Of a stretch of DNA of 64,000 bases, positions 53,841-62,061 are shown one piece after another (position 1 is the first letter of the stretch; each line of letters starts with the position of its first letter). Under the pieces are notes generated by a model that was not told where the DNA came from, ran no database searches, and saw nothing but the letters and a program-made list of their open reading frames with translations. The stretch lies in NCBI GenBank assembly GCA_030430565.1, contig JAUIKS010000009.1, positions 248,001-312,000 of the forward strand, written 5' to 3'. This DNA comes from Polyangia bacterium (GTDB taxonomy: Bacteria; Myxococcota_A; Polyangia; Nannocystales; Nannocystaceae). The position numbers were made by a program, and so were the translations under genes.

Positions 53841-54596
53841 CTAGCTCCCCGCCGGTCGGCCAAAGGTCTGCGTCCAGTACAGGGTCAGCGCTCCGGAGCC
53901 CTCGACGAAGCCCGCGCCGAACTCCGTGTAGTCCGGCCCCATCATATTCGCGCAGTGGTCGTCGCTGGTCAGCAGCCCCGCGAGCGCCTGCTCGGCGCTC
54001 TCCAATGAGACGCCTCCGGCGAGGTTTTCTCCCGCAATTGCATAGCTGTAGCCCGCGTTGTTAAAGCGGTCACCCACCAGCTCCCCATCGGGGTTCTCGT
54101 GGCCGAAGAAGTCCCTGGTCGCCATGTCCAGCGAATGACTGCGGGCCGCGCACTGCGCTCGCGGGTTCATCACGAGCGGAGAAGCGGCTGGTAATTCTCC
54201 ATGTTTTCCACAGGTTGTCGGTGAAGACCTCAAGTTGTTAACGGCCTCCAGCATCGCCTGCTCACGGGCGCCCCAATCCTCGAGCCAGCCGTTGACCGGG
54301 CGGTCGTCCGCGACCTGCTGACAGTACGGGCTCGCCCACGGATCATCGCCCTCGCTGGTGGTCGACGCCGCGCTGTCCGTCGTCGCCGCGCTATCCACGC
54401 TGGTCTCACCTGTCTCGCTCGCGTCGGTCGCGGCGGTCGCGCTATCGGTCGTCTCGGCTGTCCCGCCGTCCCCGGCATCGCCGCAGGCGAGCGCGATCGT
54501 CGCGGATAACGCGACTGTCGCAGCGAGCCGTGCCGTGACCGACTCAGTTCGGCGTAGCGATGACCAGGTCCCAGTAGGTCCCGTAGTTGACGTCAT
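53841..54596 (-). CDS. CAP-domain lipoprotein
   Basis: A 251-residue protein with a signal sequence ending in the lipobox ATIALAC-G, then a Thr/Ser/Asp-rich tether (TAETTDSATAATDASETGET). The C-terminal about 150 residues are a CAP/SCP domain: EAVNNLRSSPTTCGKHGELP, CAARSHSLDMATRDFFGHEN, NAGYSYAIAGENLAGGV, LLTSDDHCANMMGPDYTEFG. The His/Glu residues of the CAP cleft (SHSLDM, GENLA, DDHCANMM) are present. It is surface or periplasmic; CAP proteins bind lipids or act in defence and adhesion. The only possible start (ATG 54596) overlaps the end of the upstream CAP gene by 53 bases. It follows that gene on the same strand, giving a tandem pair. Confidence 0.88.
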   Translation of the reverse strand: MTSTTGPTGTWSSLRRTESVTARLAATVALSATIALACGDAGDGGTAETTDSATAATDASETGETSVDSAATTDSAASTTSEGDDPWASPYCQQVADDRPVNGWLEDWGAREQAMLEAVNNLRSSPTTCGKHGELPAASPLVMNPRAQCAARSHSLDMATRDFFGHENPDGELVGDRFNNAGYSYAIAGENLAGGVSLESAEQALAGLLTSDDHCANMMGPDYTEFGAGFVEGSGALTLYWTQTFGRPAGS

Positions 54597-55203
54597 CTTC
54601 GCCCTCCGCCTCCGCGGTCTGCGGCTCGCCCGCGTAGTAGACCCCGATCCCGATGTGGTCGAGCTCTTCGGTCATGAACTTCCAGCAGTGCGCCTCGTTG
54701 TTCATCCACTCCGCCACCGCGTCATCCGCGGATGTCCAGCCGGCGCCGATCGTCTCGACGAAGGTGCTCCCACCGTAGCCGGCGAGCTCGAGGCGCTGGT
54801 TGGTGTTGAGCGCCTCGGGGTCCTCGGGATCCGCGTAGTCGACGTAGCCCTTGGCCTCCATATCGAGGGTGTGGATGCGCGCGGCGCACCGCAGGGACGG
54901 CTGGAGGCGCAGGGCCGGCAACGGCGGGTAGGTCGTGTCGCCGCACCGGCCGCCGAGACGGCGCTTCGAATTGATCAGCGAGACCACTCGCTCCTCGAGC
55001 TGCCGCGCCGTCGCGTCCCACTCCGCGACCGCGTCGCAAGCCGCGACCTCGGCGACCTCGCGCTCCTCCGACGGGCCCGGCTCCCCTGCGTCGCAGCCCA
55101 AGCCGAGCGCGAGCGCGCTGATGCCGAAGCCGAGCGCGAGCGCCCGCCCCGAACCATGACCAGAGCCACTGCCAGCGCGGAGGCGAGATTCGGACGTGAA
55201 CAC
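54544..55203 (-). CDS. CAP-domain lipoprotein (second of a tandem pair)
   Basis: About 219 residues starting at the GTG at 55203; a TTG at 55239 is possible but has no ribosome-binding site. The signal sequence ends in LALGLGC-D. The mature protein carries a diverged CAP domain: EERVVSLINSKRRLGGRCGD, LRCAARIHTLDMEAKGYVDY, LAGYGGSTFVETIGAGWTSA, EWMNNEAHCWKFMTEELDHI. The third motif reads VETIGAG where CAP proteins usually have GENIA, so it is only partly conserved. It is the first gene after the orphan terminator at 55286-55313, with 82 bases between, so it needs a promoter there or is controlled by attenuation. Confidence 0.85.
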   Translation of the reverse strand: MFTSESRLRAGSGSGHGSGRALALGFGISALALGLGCDAGEPGPSEEREVAEVAACDAVAEWDATARQLEERVVSLINSKRRLGGRCGDTTYPPLPALRLQPSLRCAARIHTLDMEAKGYVDYADPEDPEALNTNQRLELAGYGGSTFVETIGAGWTSADDAVAEWMNNEAHCWKFMTEELDHIGIGVYYAGEPQTAEAEGEDDVNYGTYWDLVIATPN

Positions 55204-55285
55204 GTCTCGAGAGTAGCCACCGCCTCGCTCCCTGCGCAACCGCGGCGTCGCCGCGCGATTTCGAACCGCGCCGGGCCAATAAAAA

Positions 55286-55313
55286 CGGCCTCCTCGATAC
55301 GCCGAGGAGGCCG
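55286..55313 (-). terminator. Strong intrinsic terminator or attenuator on the minus strand
   Basis: Perfect 11-base stem CGGCCTCCTCG (55286-55296) with CGAGGAGGCCG (55303-55313) and a 6-base loop. Read on the minus strand it is followed by TTTTT, so it stops leftward transcription. There is no minus-strand gene in the 1.1 kb to its right, which means it ends either an unannotated RNA or a long leader of the CAP gene. Confidence 0.88.
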
Positions 55314-56412
55314 GTGTGCCGGGACTACCCCGGGAACTGTGCTGGCGGGACGCCAGCGATGGCGTGAGACAACGCGAATAGGTTCAAGCCAGATACAAGC
55401 TAGGGGAGTAGGGGACTAAGCCAGTTAAGCGGAAAGCCAAGGAAGCGAGTTGATAAGGCAGGCTAGGTCAGGGAGCCGGAGCTGCGCCCGGCCCTGGGAT
55501 GGTTGATAGGCGAAAACTGCGGAAGCTCGAAGAAACCAGTCAAACTCGTGAGCGGCGAGGGATGGGAGATGGTGCGTGGAGGCGGTGAGCAGGCCGAAGG
55601 AGTAGGGCGCCCGCTCGTCGTGCCGGTGAGTTCGTTGGATAGGCCAGGTAGATAAACCAGGTGGATAAGCCAGGTAGCTAAGTCAGGCAGTAAGCGAGGT
55701 CGATAAGCGAGGTTGATAAGCGAGGTCGATAAGTCAGCCGAGGAGGCGGGCTAGCGGGGGATAGACAGCTAGCGGATATGCCAAAGCGGCCAGGTCATGT
55801 CGCGCCGCGGAGTCTCCGGGGCACACGCTTGGATTTTGCAGGTTCGAGACCATCCCGAGCCGCTCTTCTAGGGGGTTGAAAATAAACTGGAAATCTACAG
55901 CAGGCCGAATCCGTGGTCAGCCGCGCGCACCCTGCCATGACGCCAGTGTCCGGATCGTCGCGGGCGTTCGGGGCGCGCGTGACAGCGATGTCGTACCCAG
56001 GTTCTCGCGGCGCTCGAGCGAGCGATCGAGCGCGCGCGCGACTCAGCGAGCGCCGCGTTCACGGTCCGCGTCAGCGCGCGACTGATCGGGCCGTCGCGTC
56101 GATCGGATCGACCTACGACAGCGCTTCGCGCAGCAATTCCAAACGCCGAAGGAGTTGCGCTTGCCCTCGGGCGCAAACGCGCTCTGTATTGATTCTGTCC
56201 GTAGAGACAGGTGTTTGATCGGTCCCAACAGCCAGCTAAAAACCAGCGCGCGCGGGCTCGCGTCCTCGCTTGAAGACCGACGAATTCGCGGACCCTTGGC
56301 GAAAGTGTTGCTTTCACGCGACCTCATCGCGGCCGTGCGCGGCTACGCTGACAGTTGTATGCTGATCGTTGTGTGCTGAGCCTCGAGAGAGGGCCGCACG
56401 CGGGAGCGAACG
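55314..56412. other. 1.1-kb non-coding region with repeats
   Basis: No supported gene. 55320-55870 is less G+C-rich than the rest, rich in AAG/GAT words and carries the 13-base repeat array listed separately. 55880-56400 has some short open frames without coding character. PhoU is the next gene on the plus strand. No tRNA, tmRNA or RNase P signature was found in either strand by eye. A minus-strand RNA ending at the terminator 55286-55313 is plausible. Confidence 0.45.
55647..55736. repeat. Seven tandem 13-base units GGTNGATAAGCSA
   Basis: Units begin at 55647, 55660, 55673, 55686 (12 bases), 55698, 55711 and 55724: GGTAGATAAACCA, GGTGGATAAGCCA, GGTAGCTAAGTCA, GGCAGTAAGCGA, GGTCGATAAGCGA, GGTTGATAAGCGA, GGTCGATAAGTCA. 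Related single copies occur at 55634 (TTGGATAGGCCA), 55450 (TTGATAAGGCA) and 55502 (GTTGATAGGCG). GGTGGATAA differs at one position from the DnaA box TGTGGATAA. Confidence 0.85.
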
Positions 56413-57150
56413 TTGGCCGGCAGTCACACGAATCGGGCGTTTGAGAGCGAGCTGCGCTCGCTGCGTGAGGCCGTAGCGATCATGGGCGGACGCGTCGAGC
56501 AGATGCTCTCGCGCGCGATGCAGTCGCTGATCGAGCGTGACACCAGCCTGGCCCAGCGGACCATCCAGGAGGACCCCAAGGTCAATCGCGCCGAGCTCGA
56601 GATCGACGAGCAGTGCCTGCGGATCCTCGCCCGACGCCAGCCGCTCGCCTCCGACCTCCGCTTCATCACGCTCGCGCTCAAGATGGTCAGCGACCTCGAG
56701 CGCATCGGCGACATCGCCGTCAACATCGCCGAGCGCGCCATCGACCTGAGCCGCTTCCCGCACGCTGCGGTCCTGCACGACGGGATCCCGCAGATGGAGA
56801 CGGTCGTGCAGTCGATGATCCGCGACGCCATCGACGCCTTCGTCAATCGTGACATCGAGACCGCCCGCCTCGTCATCGCCAACGACGACGAGATCGACAC
56901 CCTCTACGACAAGGTCTTCAGCGAGCTCCTCCGCGCCATGCGAGAGAACAAGCGCGGCGAGGAGCTGCACGCGATGGTCCACGTCATGTCCGTCGCCAAG
57001 TGGCTCGAGCGCGTCGGCGACCACGCCGTCCACCTCGCCGAGCTCGTCATCTTCATGATCGCCGGCACCGACGTGCGCCACAGCGGCAAGCTCGCCTCGC
57101 CCACCGGGCGCTTCCAGGTCGTCCCGCAGCGCCTCGCCAAGGCCGACTGA
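56413..57150 (+). CDS. phoU: PhoU-family phosphate signalling regulator
   Basis: A 245-residue protein with a TTG start supported by GGGAG seven bases upstream and an in-frame stop just before. It has the two tandem three-helix PhoU repeats with their metal-binding signatures: DLERIGDIAVNIAERAIDLS in the first and WLERVGDHAVHLAELVIFMI in the second, plus ARRQPLASDLRFITLALKM. PhoU links the phosphate transporter to the PhoR/PhoB two-component system and keeps phosphate uptake in check. No pst or phoB/R genes are in the window; the gene stands alone behind a long non-coding region. The C-terminal tail after the second repeat is about 25 residues. Confidence 0.95.
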   Translation: MAGSHTNRAFESELRSLREAVAIMGGRVEQMLSRAMQSLIERDTSLAQRTIQEDPKVNRAELEIDEQCLRILARRQPLASDLRFITLALKMVSDLERIGDIAVNIAERAIDLSRFPHAAVLHDGIPQMETVVQSMIRDAIDAFVNRDIETARLVIANDDEIDTLYDKVFSELLRAMRENKRGEELHAMVHVMSVAKWLERVGDHAVHLAELVIFMIAGTDVRHSGKLASPTGRFQVVPQRLAKAD

Positions 57151-57349
57151 GCCCGTCGCTCGCGCGCTCGTCCGCCCCACCTAGCCCGGGGATGTTCGCA
57201 CGTTGTGACGCCCGCATGGAGGCCCCCGCCGCCCCTCCGAGAGCCCCGCGGAACCCAGCGAAAAGCGACCTCGCGCCAAGGAGCCTACGAATCTCCGCGA
57301 GGAAAGGAGTCCCTGTAAAGGACAACTTCGCGCGACTAGCTCGAGACGA

Positions 57350-57739
57350 CTACTGCACGGAGCCAGCCGCACCAAAGGGCTTCACGACCGCCAAGTAACC
57401 CGCGACAGCGACCAGCGCCGGGATCAAGATCCACATCACCTTGCCGCTGCTCGGCTTGCGGTACAGCACCGTCATCGCCGCCGCCAGCAGCAGCCAGATC
57501 AACAGCTTCGGGTGCACCCACGCCGCCTTCCCGAGCGACAGGCCCAGCTTCGGCAGCATCCCGAAGCCCGCCACCAGGATCAGCAGCATCCCCACGCCGT
57601 GCGTCGCCGCCACCAAGCCGCGGGCCTGATTCGTCTCCCTCGTCCCGCCGTTGATCGCGTGCAGGCCGAGGCCGCCGAGCGCGAGCAGGACGAGCGAGAT
57701 GCCCAGGATGTGCAGGACCAGGTAGAAGCTGTACGACAT
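57350..57739 (-). CDS. Small four-helix membrane protein
   Basis: A 129-residue integral membrane protein; the ATG at 57739 is preferred to a GTG 33 bases upstream because it directly precedes the first helix (SFYLVLHILGISLVLLALGG). Further helices are GVGMLLILVAGFGMLPKLG, AWVHPKLLIWLLLAAAMTVL and VMWILIPALVAVAGYLAVVK. His residues in helix 1 (LVLHILG), in the AATHGVG turn and before helix 3 (WVHPK) are placed like haem ligands or conserved His in SirB2/CopD-like four-helix proteins; this is a by-eye resemblance. Function unknown. Confidence 0.8.
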   Translation of the reverse strand: MSYSFYLVLHILGISLVLLALGGLGLHAINGGTRETNQARGLVAATHGVGMLLILVAGFGMLPKLGLSLGKAAWVHPKLLIWLLLAAAMTVLYRKPSSGKVMWILIPALVAVAGYLAVVKPFGAAGSVQ

Positions 57740-57853
57740 CGGCGGTGGGGCGAGCGCGGCGCGAGACCACACGGGCGCGGTGAAGCGCGCGATCGTGGGG
57801 CGAGAGTGCCCGTCGGTTCACGCGCGCGCAAGTATCGTGCGCGCCGGGTGATC

Positions 57854-58927
57854 TCAGCCCTGTGGCGAGAGCGCGCGCGCGATCGCCTCGAGCTGCGCGA
57901 CGAGCTCGCCGGCGTCCGGGGCCTCGCCTGCGGGTTCCTCCGACACGAGCCGCCCGAGGTGCTTCCCCGCGCGCGTCACCTCCTGGCTCGATCGCTCGAG
58001 GCGCCAGGTGACCAGCCCGAGATCCATCGCGAACTCGCGTAGCGGCGCGAGCTCCTCGGGCTGAATCGGGCGCGCGTCCGCGAGCAGCCGCGTGAGCGCG
58101 GCCTTGAGCTCTTCATCCTTACACGCGAGCTCAAACACGCGCTCGGCGAGATCGTCGGCCAACTGCAGGAGCGCGCTTGAACACTCCTCGACGGAGCGCC
58201 ACCGCGACGCGTCGTGCTCGCGCTGCCGTGTCGCGATCTGCTTCGTCCGCGCGATGGCGGCGGCCAGCAGGGCTGCCAGCGCCGAGGCGTCGGGCGGACC
58301 CACCGGCGCCTCCCCTTGCGAGCGCGCGACCTCCGAGAGCTGGGCCTGCATCACGTCGCGGGCGCGCGAGAGCGACTCGATCTGCTCGAGGAAGGCGTGC
58401 AGCCGCTCACGGAGCCCGTCGAGCTTCGCGTCCGTATCCCGTACACCCGCGAGCGCGGCGCGTACCAGCTCGTGCTGCTCGGTGTTGGTGAGCCCGGCGT
58501 CGCACATACGAGCCGCGAGGCCCTCGGTGGAGTAGGAGAGCGCGCTGACGCAGTCTCCGAGTTCGTCGTCGGTCGCCGAGGGCTTATTGGCGAGCTGGAT
58601 GAGATCGGTGATGTCGCGCCCGAGCTTCCTGTGCTCCTTCCCGCAGGCGAGGAGCACGCGCGCGAAGGACTCACTCAGTCGCCCCAGCTTGTATAGGTCC
58701 CGCGAGAAGCCAGACGACTCCTCCCGCAGCCGCTGGAGCAGCGCCGCGTCCTCGACGCTCGCCGCGCCCAGCGTGACCGCGGCGTCGAGGCGCGCGTAGA
58801 CGTCTCGAAGGTTCGGCTGCAGCGCGCGCAGGAGCCCGCGCAGCGCGTCTCGCTCGCCGCGAGCCTCGGCGAGCTCGCGCTCGAGCGCGGCGACGCGCGC
58901 TCCTTCAACGCCTGTCTCTTCCGTCAC
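57854..58927 (-). CDS. Coiled-coil/helical cytoplasmic protein of unknown function
   Basis: A 357-residue, entirely helical protein with GTG start. The beginning is a clear coiled coil (VAALERELAEARGERDALRG), a further heptad region lies mid-protein (LDGLRERLHAFLEQIESLSR), and the rest is amphipathic helices separated by short loops (DASALAALLAAAIARTKQIA; LQLADDLAERVFELACKDEE). No signal peptide, membrane span or enzyme motif. Possibly a scaffold or signalling adaptor; I do not recognise the family. It lies 36 bases downstream of the CzcA-type gene on the same strand and may be transcribed with the efflux operon, though its character does not suggest a transport role. Confidence 0.75.
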   Translation of the reverse strand: MTEETGVEGARVAALERELAEARGERDALRGLLRALQPNLRDVYARLDAAVTLGAASVEDAALLQRLREESSGFSRDLYKLGRLSESFARVLLACGKEHRKLGRDITDLIQLANKPSATDDELGDCVSALSYSTEGLAARMCDAGLTNTEQHELVRAALAGVRDTDAKLDGLRERLHAFLEQIESLSRARDVMQAQLSEVARSQGEAPVGPPDASALAALLAAAIARTKQIATRQREHDASRWRSVEECSSALLQLADDLAERVFELACKDEELKAALTRLLADARPIQPEELAPLREFAMDLGLVTWRLERSSQEVTRAGKHLGRLVSEEPAGEAPDAGELVAQLEAIARALSPQG

Positions 58928-58963
58928 CTCGGCAGCGTAGCGCAGCGCCGCGCGCGGGAGCGC

Positions 58964-61900
58964 TCAGCCGTAGCGTCGCTGCTCAGAGCGCAGGAAGATC
59001 TTCAGGATCGCCGGGAGCAGGAACATGGTCATCAGCGTCGAGGCGCCGATGCCGAAGACCACCACCGTCGCCAGCGGGCGCTGGACCTCGGCGCCCGCGC
59101 CCGTGGCGATCGCCATGGGCAGAAAGCCCAGGGCCGCGACCGCGCCGGTCGTCAGCACCGCGCGCATCGTGTGCACCGATCCCTCGATCAGCGCCTCTTC
59201 GAACACGGTCCCCGGACGGATCGCGCGCCGGACCTCGGTCGCCAGCACCACGCCGTTGAGCACCGAGACGCCCGCCAGCGCGATGAAGCCGACGGCCGCC
59301 GGGATGCTGAACGAGAGCCCGCGGATGATCAGGCCGGCGATGCCGCCCGTGAGCGCGAAGGGCACGACGAGGAACACGCTGATCGCGTAGCGCACGTCGC
59401 TGAAGATCCACTGGAGCATCACGAAGATCACCAAGAGCGCGGCCGGGACGACGATAGCGAGGCGCTGCGAGGCGCGGGCGAAGTTCTCGAACTGACCGCC
59501 CCACTTCACGCTGTAGCCCGGCGGCAGCTCGACCGCGTCGGCGACCACGGACTGGGCCTCTTGCACCCACGAGAGCAGGTCGCGCCCGCGCAGGTTGACC
59601 TCGACGCGCACGGTCCGGACGCGCTCGGAGCGGCGGATCTGCGCCGGGCCCTCGTTCTCCGAGATGTCGGCGATCTCGGAGAGCCGCACGGTGTTGCCGT
59701 TGACGGACTCGACGTAGAGGTCGCCCAGCGCCTCGGGCTTGGGCGTGCGCGGCGGGACGTGCAGGCGGACTTCGAAGCGTCGCTGCCCTTCGAACACCCA
59801 GCCCAGCGGCGAGCCGACGCGCGCGGTCTCGATGGTGTCGAGCGCGCTGCGCATCTCGACGCCGTAGCGAGCCATGCGCTCGCGGTCGGGCGTCACGGTC
59901 AGCTCGGGGAGGCCGAGCACGCGCTCGACCCGGACGTCGCCGGTGCCGTTGATCGGCTTGACCAGCTCGGCGATCTGCTCGCTCTTCTCCTTGAGCGTGA
60001 GCAGGTCGGTGCCGAACAGCATGATCTGCACGTCCGCCCGCGAGCCGCTGATCATCTCGTTGGTCCGGTCCTCGATCGGCTGCGAGACCGACACGAAGGT
60101 GCCCGGCACGTTGTTCTCGATCGAGCGCTTGAAGGCCTCGGACAGCCCGTCGAGGTCCCCGGAGGTCTCCCACTTATCCTGCGGCGTGAGGTGGACGAAG
60201 ATGTCGGTGTTGTCCATCCCGACCGGGTCGATCGCGACCTCGGCGCGGCCCGACATGGCGAGCGTCGAGACGACCTCGGGGAACTTCATGAGCTCGCGCT
60301 CGCAGGCGAGGTCGAGGCGGCGCGCCTCCTTCCAGTTGATCGAGGGCGCGCGCCGGATCGTGACCACCGCGTCGCCCTCGGTGATCCGCGGGATGAAGTT
60401 CGCGCCCGCGCCGGCGAAGCGCAGCGAGGTCAAGATCAGCGCGAGGCTGACGATCAGCAGGAGCAGCCAGCGGATCTGGATCGCGCGCTTGACCAGGCGC
60501 TTGTAGAGCCGCGCGATGACGTTGAGCCAGGCCGCGCCGTCGCGCTTGAGCGGCGGCACGAACAGCACCAAGAGCGCGGGCAGGAACATGATCGAGTAGA
60601 CCAGCGCGCCGAACAGCGCGAACGCCATGGTCATCGCCATCGGCCGGAACATGCGGCCCTCGACGCCCTCGAGCGCGAGCAGCGGCAGGTAGACCAGCAT
60701 GATGATGGCGACGGAGAACGCGACCGGGCGCACGACCTTGGCCATCGCGTTGGCGTAGGGGACCGCGCGCACACCTGGCCGATTCGCCATCTTGCGGCCC
60801 ATGAAGCCGGCGAGCAGCGCCTCGAGGATGACGATCGGGCCGTCGACGAGGAAGCCGAAGTCGATCGCGCCGAGGCTCATGAGGTCGCCGGTGATGCCGG
60901 CGGCGTGCATGCCGAACAGCGCGATCGACATGGCCGCCGGGATCCCGAGCACGATCACGACCGCGCCGCGGAAGCTGCCGAGCAGGATGATGAGGACGAT
61001 GAAGACGACCGCGACGCCCTCGAGCAGGTTGTTGGCGACGGTCGTCAGGGTGCGCTCGACGAAGTCGGCGCGGTCGTAGATCGGCTCGATCGTGACGCCG
61101 GCCGGGAGGTCGCGGCCGATCGCCTCGATCTCGTCCTTGACCGCGTAGACGACCTCGCGGCTGTTGCCGCCGAGCAGCATCATGATCACGCCGGTGACGG
61201 CCTCGCCCTCGCCGTTGTAGGTGATGACGCCCCGGCGCAGCGCGGCGCCGTCCCCGACGAGCGCGACGTGGCGCACCAGCACCGGGCGACCGTCGTCGGA
61301 GATCTTGAGGACCGTGTTCTGGATGTCCTCGATGCCCTTAAAGGTGCCGACCGCCCGCAGCACGTAGGCCTCGGCGCCGCGGTCGACGTAGCCGCCGCTG
61401 ACCATCGCGGAGGCGTTGCGCAGCGTGTTGGTGAGGTCGTGGACCGTGAGGTCGTGGGCGTTGAGGCGCTCGGGCTGGGCGATGACCTGGTACTGCTTGA
61501 GGTCGCCGCCCATGGTGTTGACCTCGATGACGCCCGGCACGCCGCGGATCCGCGGCACGATGGTCCAGTCGAGCATCGTGCGCAGCTGCTTCTGCGTGTG
61601 CAGATCGGAGCGGACGACGAACTGATAAATCTCGCCGAGGCCGGTCGAGAGCGGCGCGAGCGTGGGCGGCGGGAGCCCGTCGGGGAGGTCGCCGCGGGCC
61701 TGCTGCACGCGTTCGAACACCTGCTGGCGCGCGAACCACGGATCGGTGCCGTCGTCGAACACGATCGTGATCGCCGAGATGCCCGCGCGGGAGACCGAGC
61801 GCAGCTCGGCCATGCGCGGCACGCCGTTGAGCGCGTTCTCCATCGGGAAGGTGACGGCGCGCTCGACCTCCTCGGCCGAGAAGCCGGGCGCCTCGGTCAA

Positions 61901-62047
61901 CACCGAGACCTGGATGTTGGAGACGTCGGGGATCGCGTCGATCGGCAGGCGCGTGGCCGCGAGGTAGCCGCCGACGAGCAGCACGCCGAGCAGCGCGGTC
62001 ATGAGGACCCGCAGCCGGATCGAGAGTTTGATGAGCTGACCGAGCAT
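58964..62047 (-). CDS. czcA: Heavy-metal RND efflux pump inner-membrane protein (CzcA/CusA family)
   Basis: A 1027-residue RND transporter with two sets of six helices and two large periplasmic loops. The N-terminus (LIKLSIRLRVLMTALLGVLL; DAIPDVSNIQVSVLTEAPGF) is typical of the heavy-metal HME-RND branch, as is the helix-4 motif GAIDFGFLVDGPIVILEALL with its conserved Asp (canonical DFGLIVDGAVVMVEN). Further marks are MANRPGVRAVPYANAMAKVV, the C-terminal GGIAGLIIRGLSFSIPAAVG and ALAGVSVLNGVVLATEVRRA. It exports divalent or monovalent metal ions with proton exchange; the metal cannot be told from sequence. It follows the adaptor gene after 14 bases. The change LIVDGAVV to FLVDGPIV in the proton-relay helix is notable but keeps the Asp. 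Confidence 0.95.
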   Translation of the reverse strand: MLGQLIKLSIRLRVLMTALLGVLLVGGYLAATRLPIDAIPDVSNIQVSVLTEAPGFSAEEVERAVTFPMENALNGVPRMAELRSVSRAGISAITIVFDDGTDPWFARQQVFERVQQARGDLPDGLPPPTLAPLSTGLGEIYQFVVRSDLHTQKQLRTMLDWTIVPRIRGVPGVIEVNTMGGDLKQYQVIAQPERLNAHDLTVHDLTNTLRNASAMVSGGYVDRGAEAYVLRAVGTFKGIEDIQNTVLKISDDGRPVLVRHVALVGDGAALRRGVITYNGEGEAVTGVIMMLLGGNSREVVYAVKDEIEAIGRDLPAGVTIEPIYDRADFVERTLTTVANNLLEGVAVVFIVLIILLGSFRGAVVIVLGIPAAMSIALFGMHAAGITGDLMSLGAIDFGFLVDGPIVILEALLAGFMGRKMANRPGVRAVPYANAMAKVVRPVAFSVAIIMLVYLPLLALEGVEGRMFRPMAMTMAFALFGALVYSIMFLPALLVLFVPPLKRDGAAWLNVIARLYKRLVKRAIQIRWLLLLIVSLALILTSLRFAGAGANFIPRITEGDAVVTIRRAPSINWKEARRLDLACERELMKFPEVVSTLAMSGRAEVAIDPVGMDNTDIFVHLTPQDKWETSGDLDGLSEAFKRSIENNVPGTFVSVSQPIEDRTNEMISGSRADVQIMLFGTDLLTLKEKSEQIAELVKPINGTGDVRVERVLGLPELTVTPDRERMARYGVEMRSALDTIETARVGSPLGWVFEGQRRFEVRLHVPPRTPKPEALGDLYVESVNGNTVRLSEIADISENEGPAQIRRSERVRTVRVEVNLRGRDLLSWVQEAQSVVADAVELPPGYSVKWGGQFENFARASQRLAIVVPAALLVIFVMLQWIFSDVRYAISVFLVVPFALTGGIAGLIIRGLSFSIPAAVGFIALAGVSVLNGVVLATEVRRAIRPGTVFEEALIEGSVHTMRAVLTTGAVAALGFLPMAIATGAGAEVQRPLATVVVFGIGASTLMTMFLLPAILKIFLRSEQRRYG

Positions 62048-62061
62048 CGCGGGTCGACGGA

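Noticed and set aside
55647..55736. Chromosomal origin oriC
   Set aside because: The DnaA-box-like repeats are degenerate and 13-base periodic, and no dnaA, dnaN, gidA or A/T-rich unwinding element is adjacent. Recorded only as a finding to test.
55314..56412. tmRNA, RNase P RNA, 6S RNA or a tRNA
   Set aside because: I looked for conserved ends and T-loop signatures; only an isolated GGTTCGAGACC near 55842 was seen, without matching acceptor or anticodon arms.
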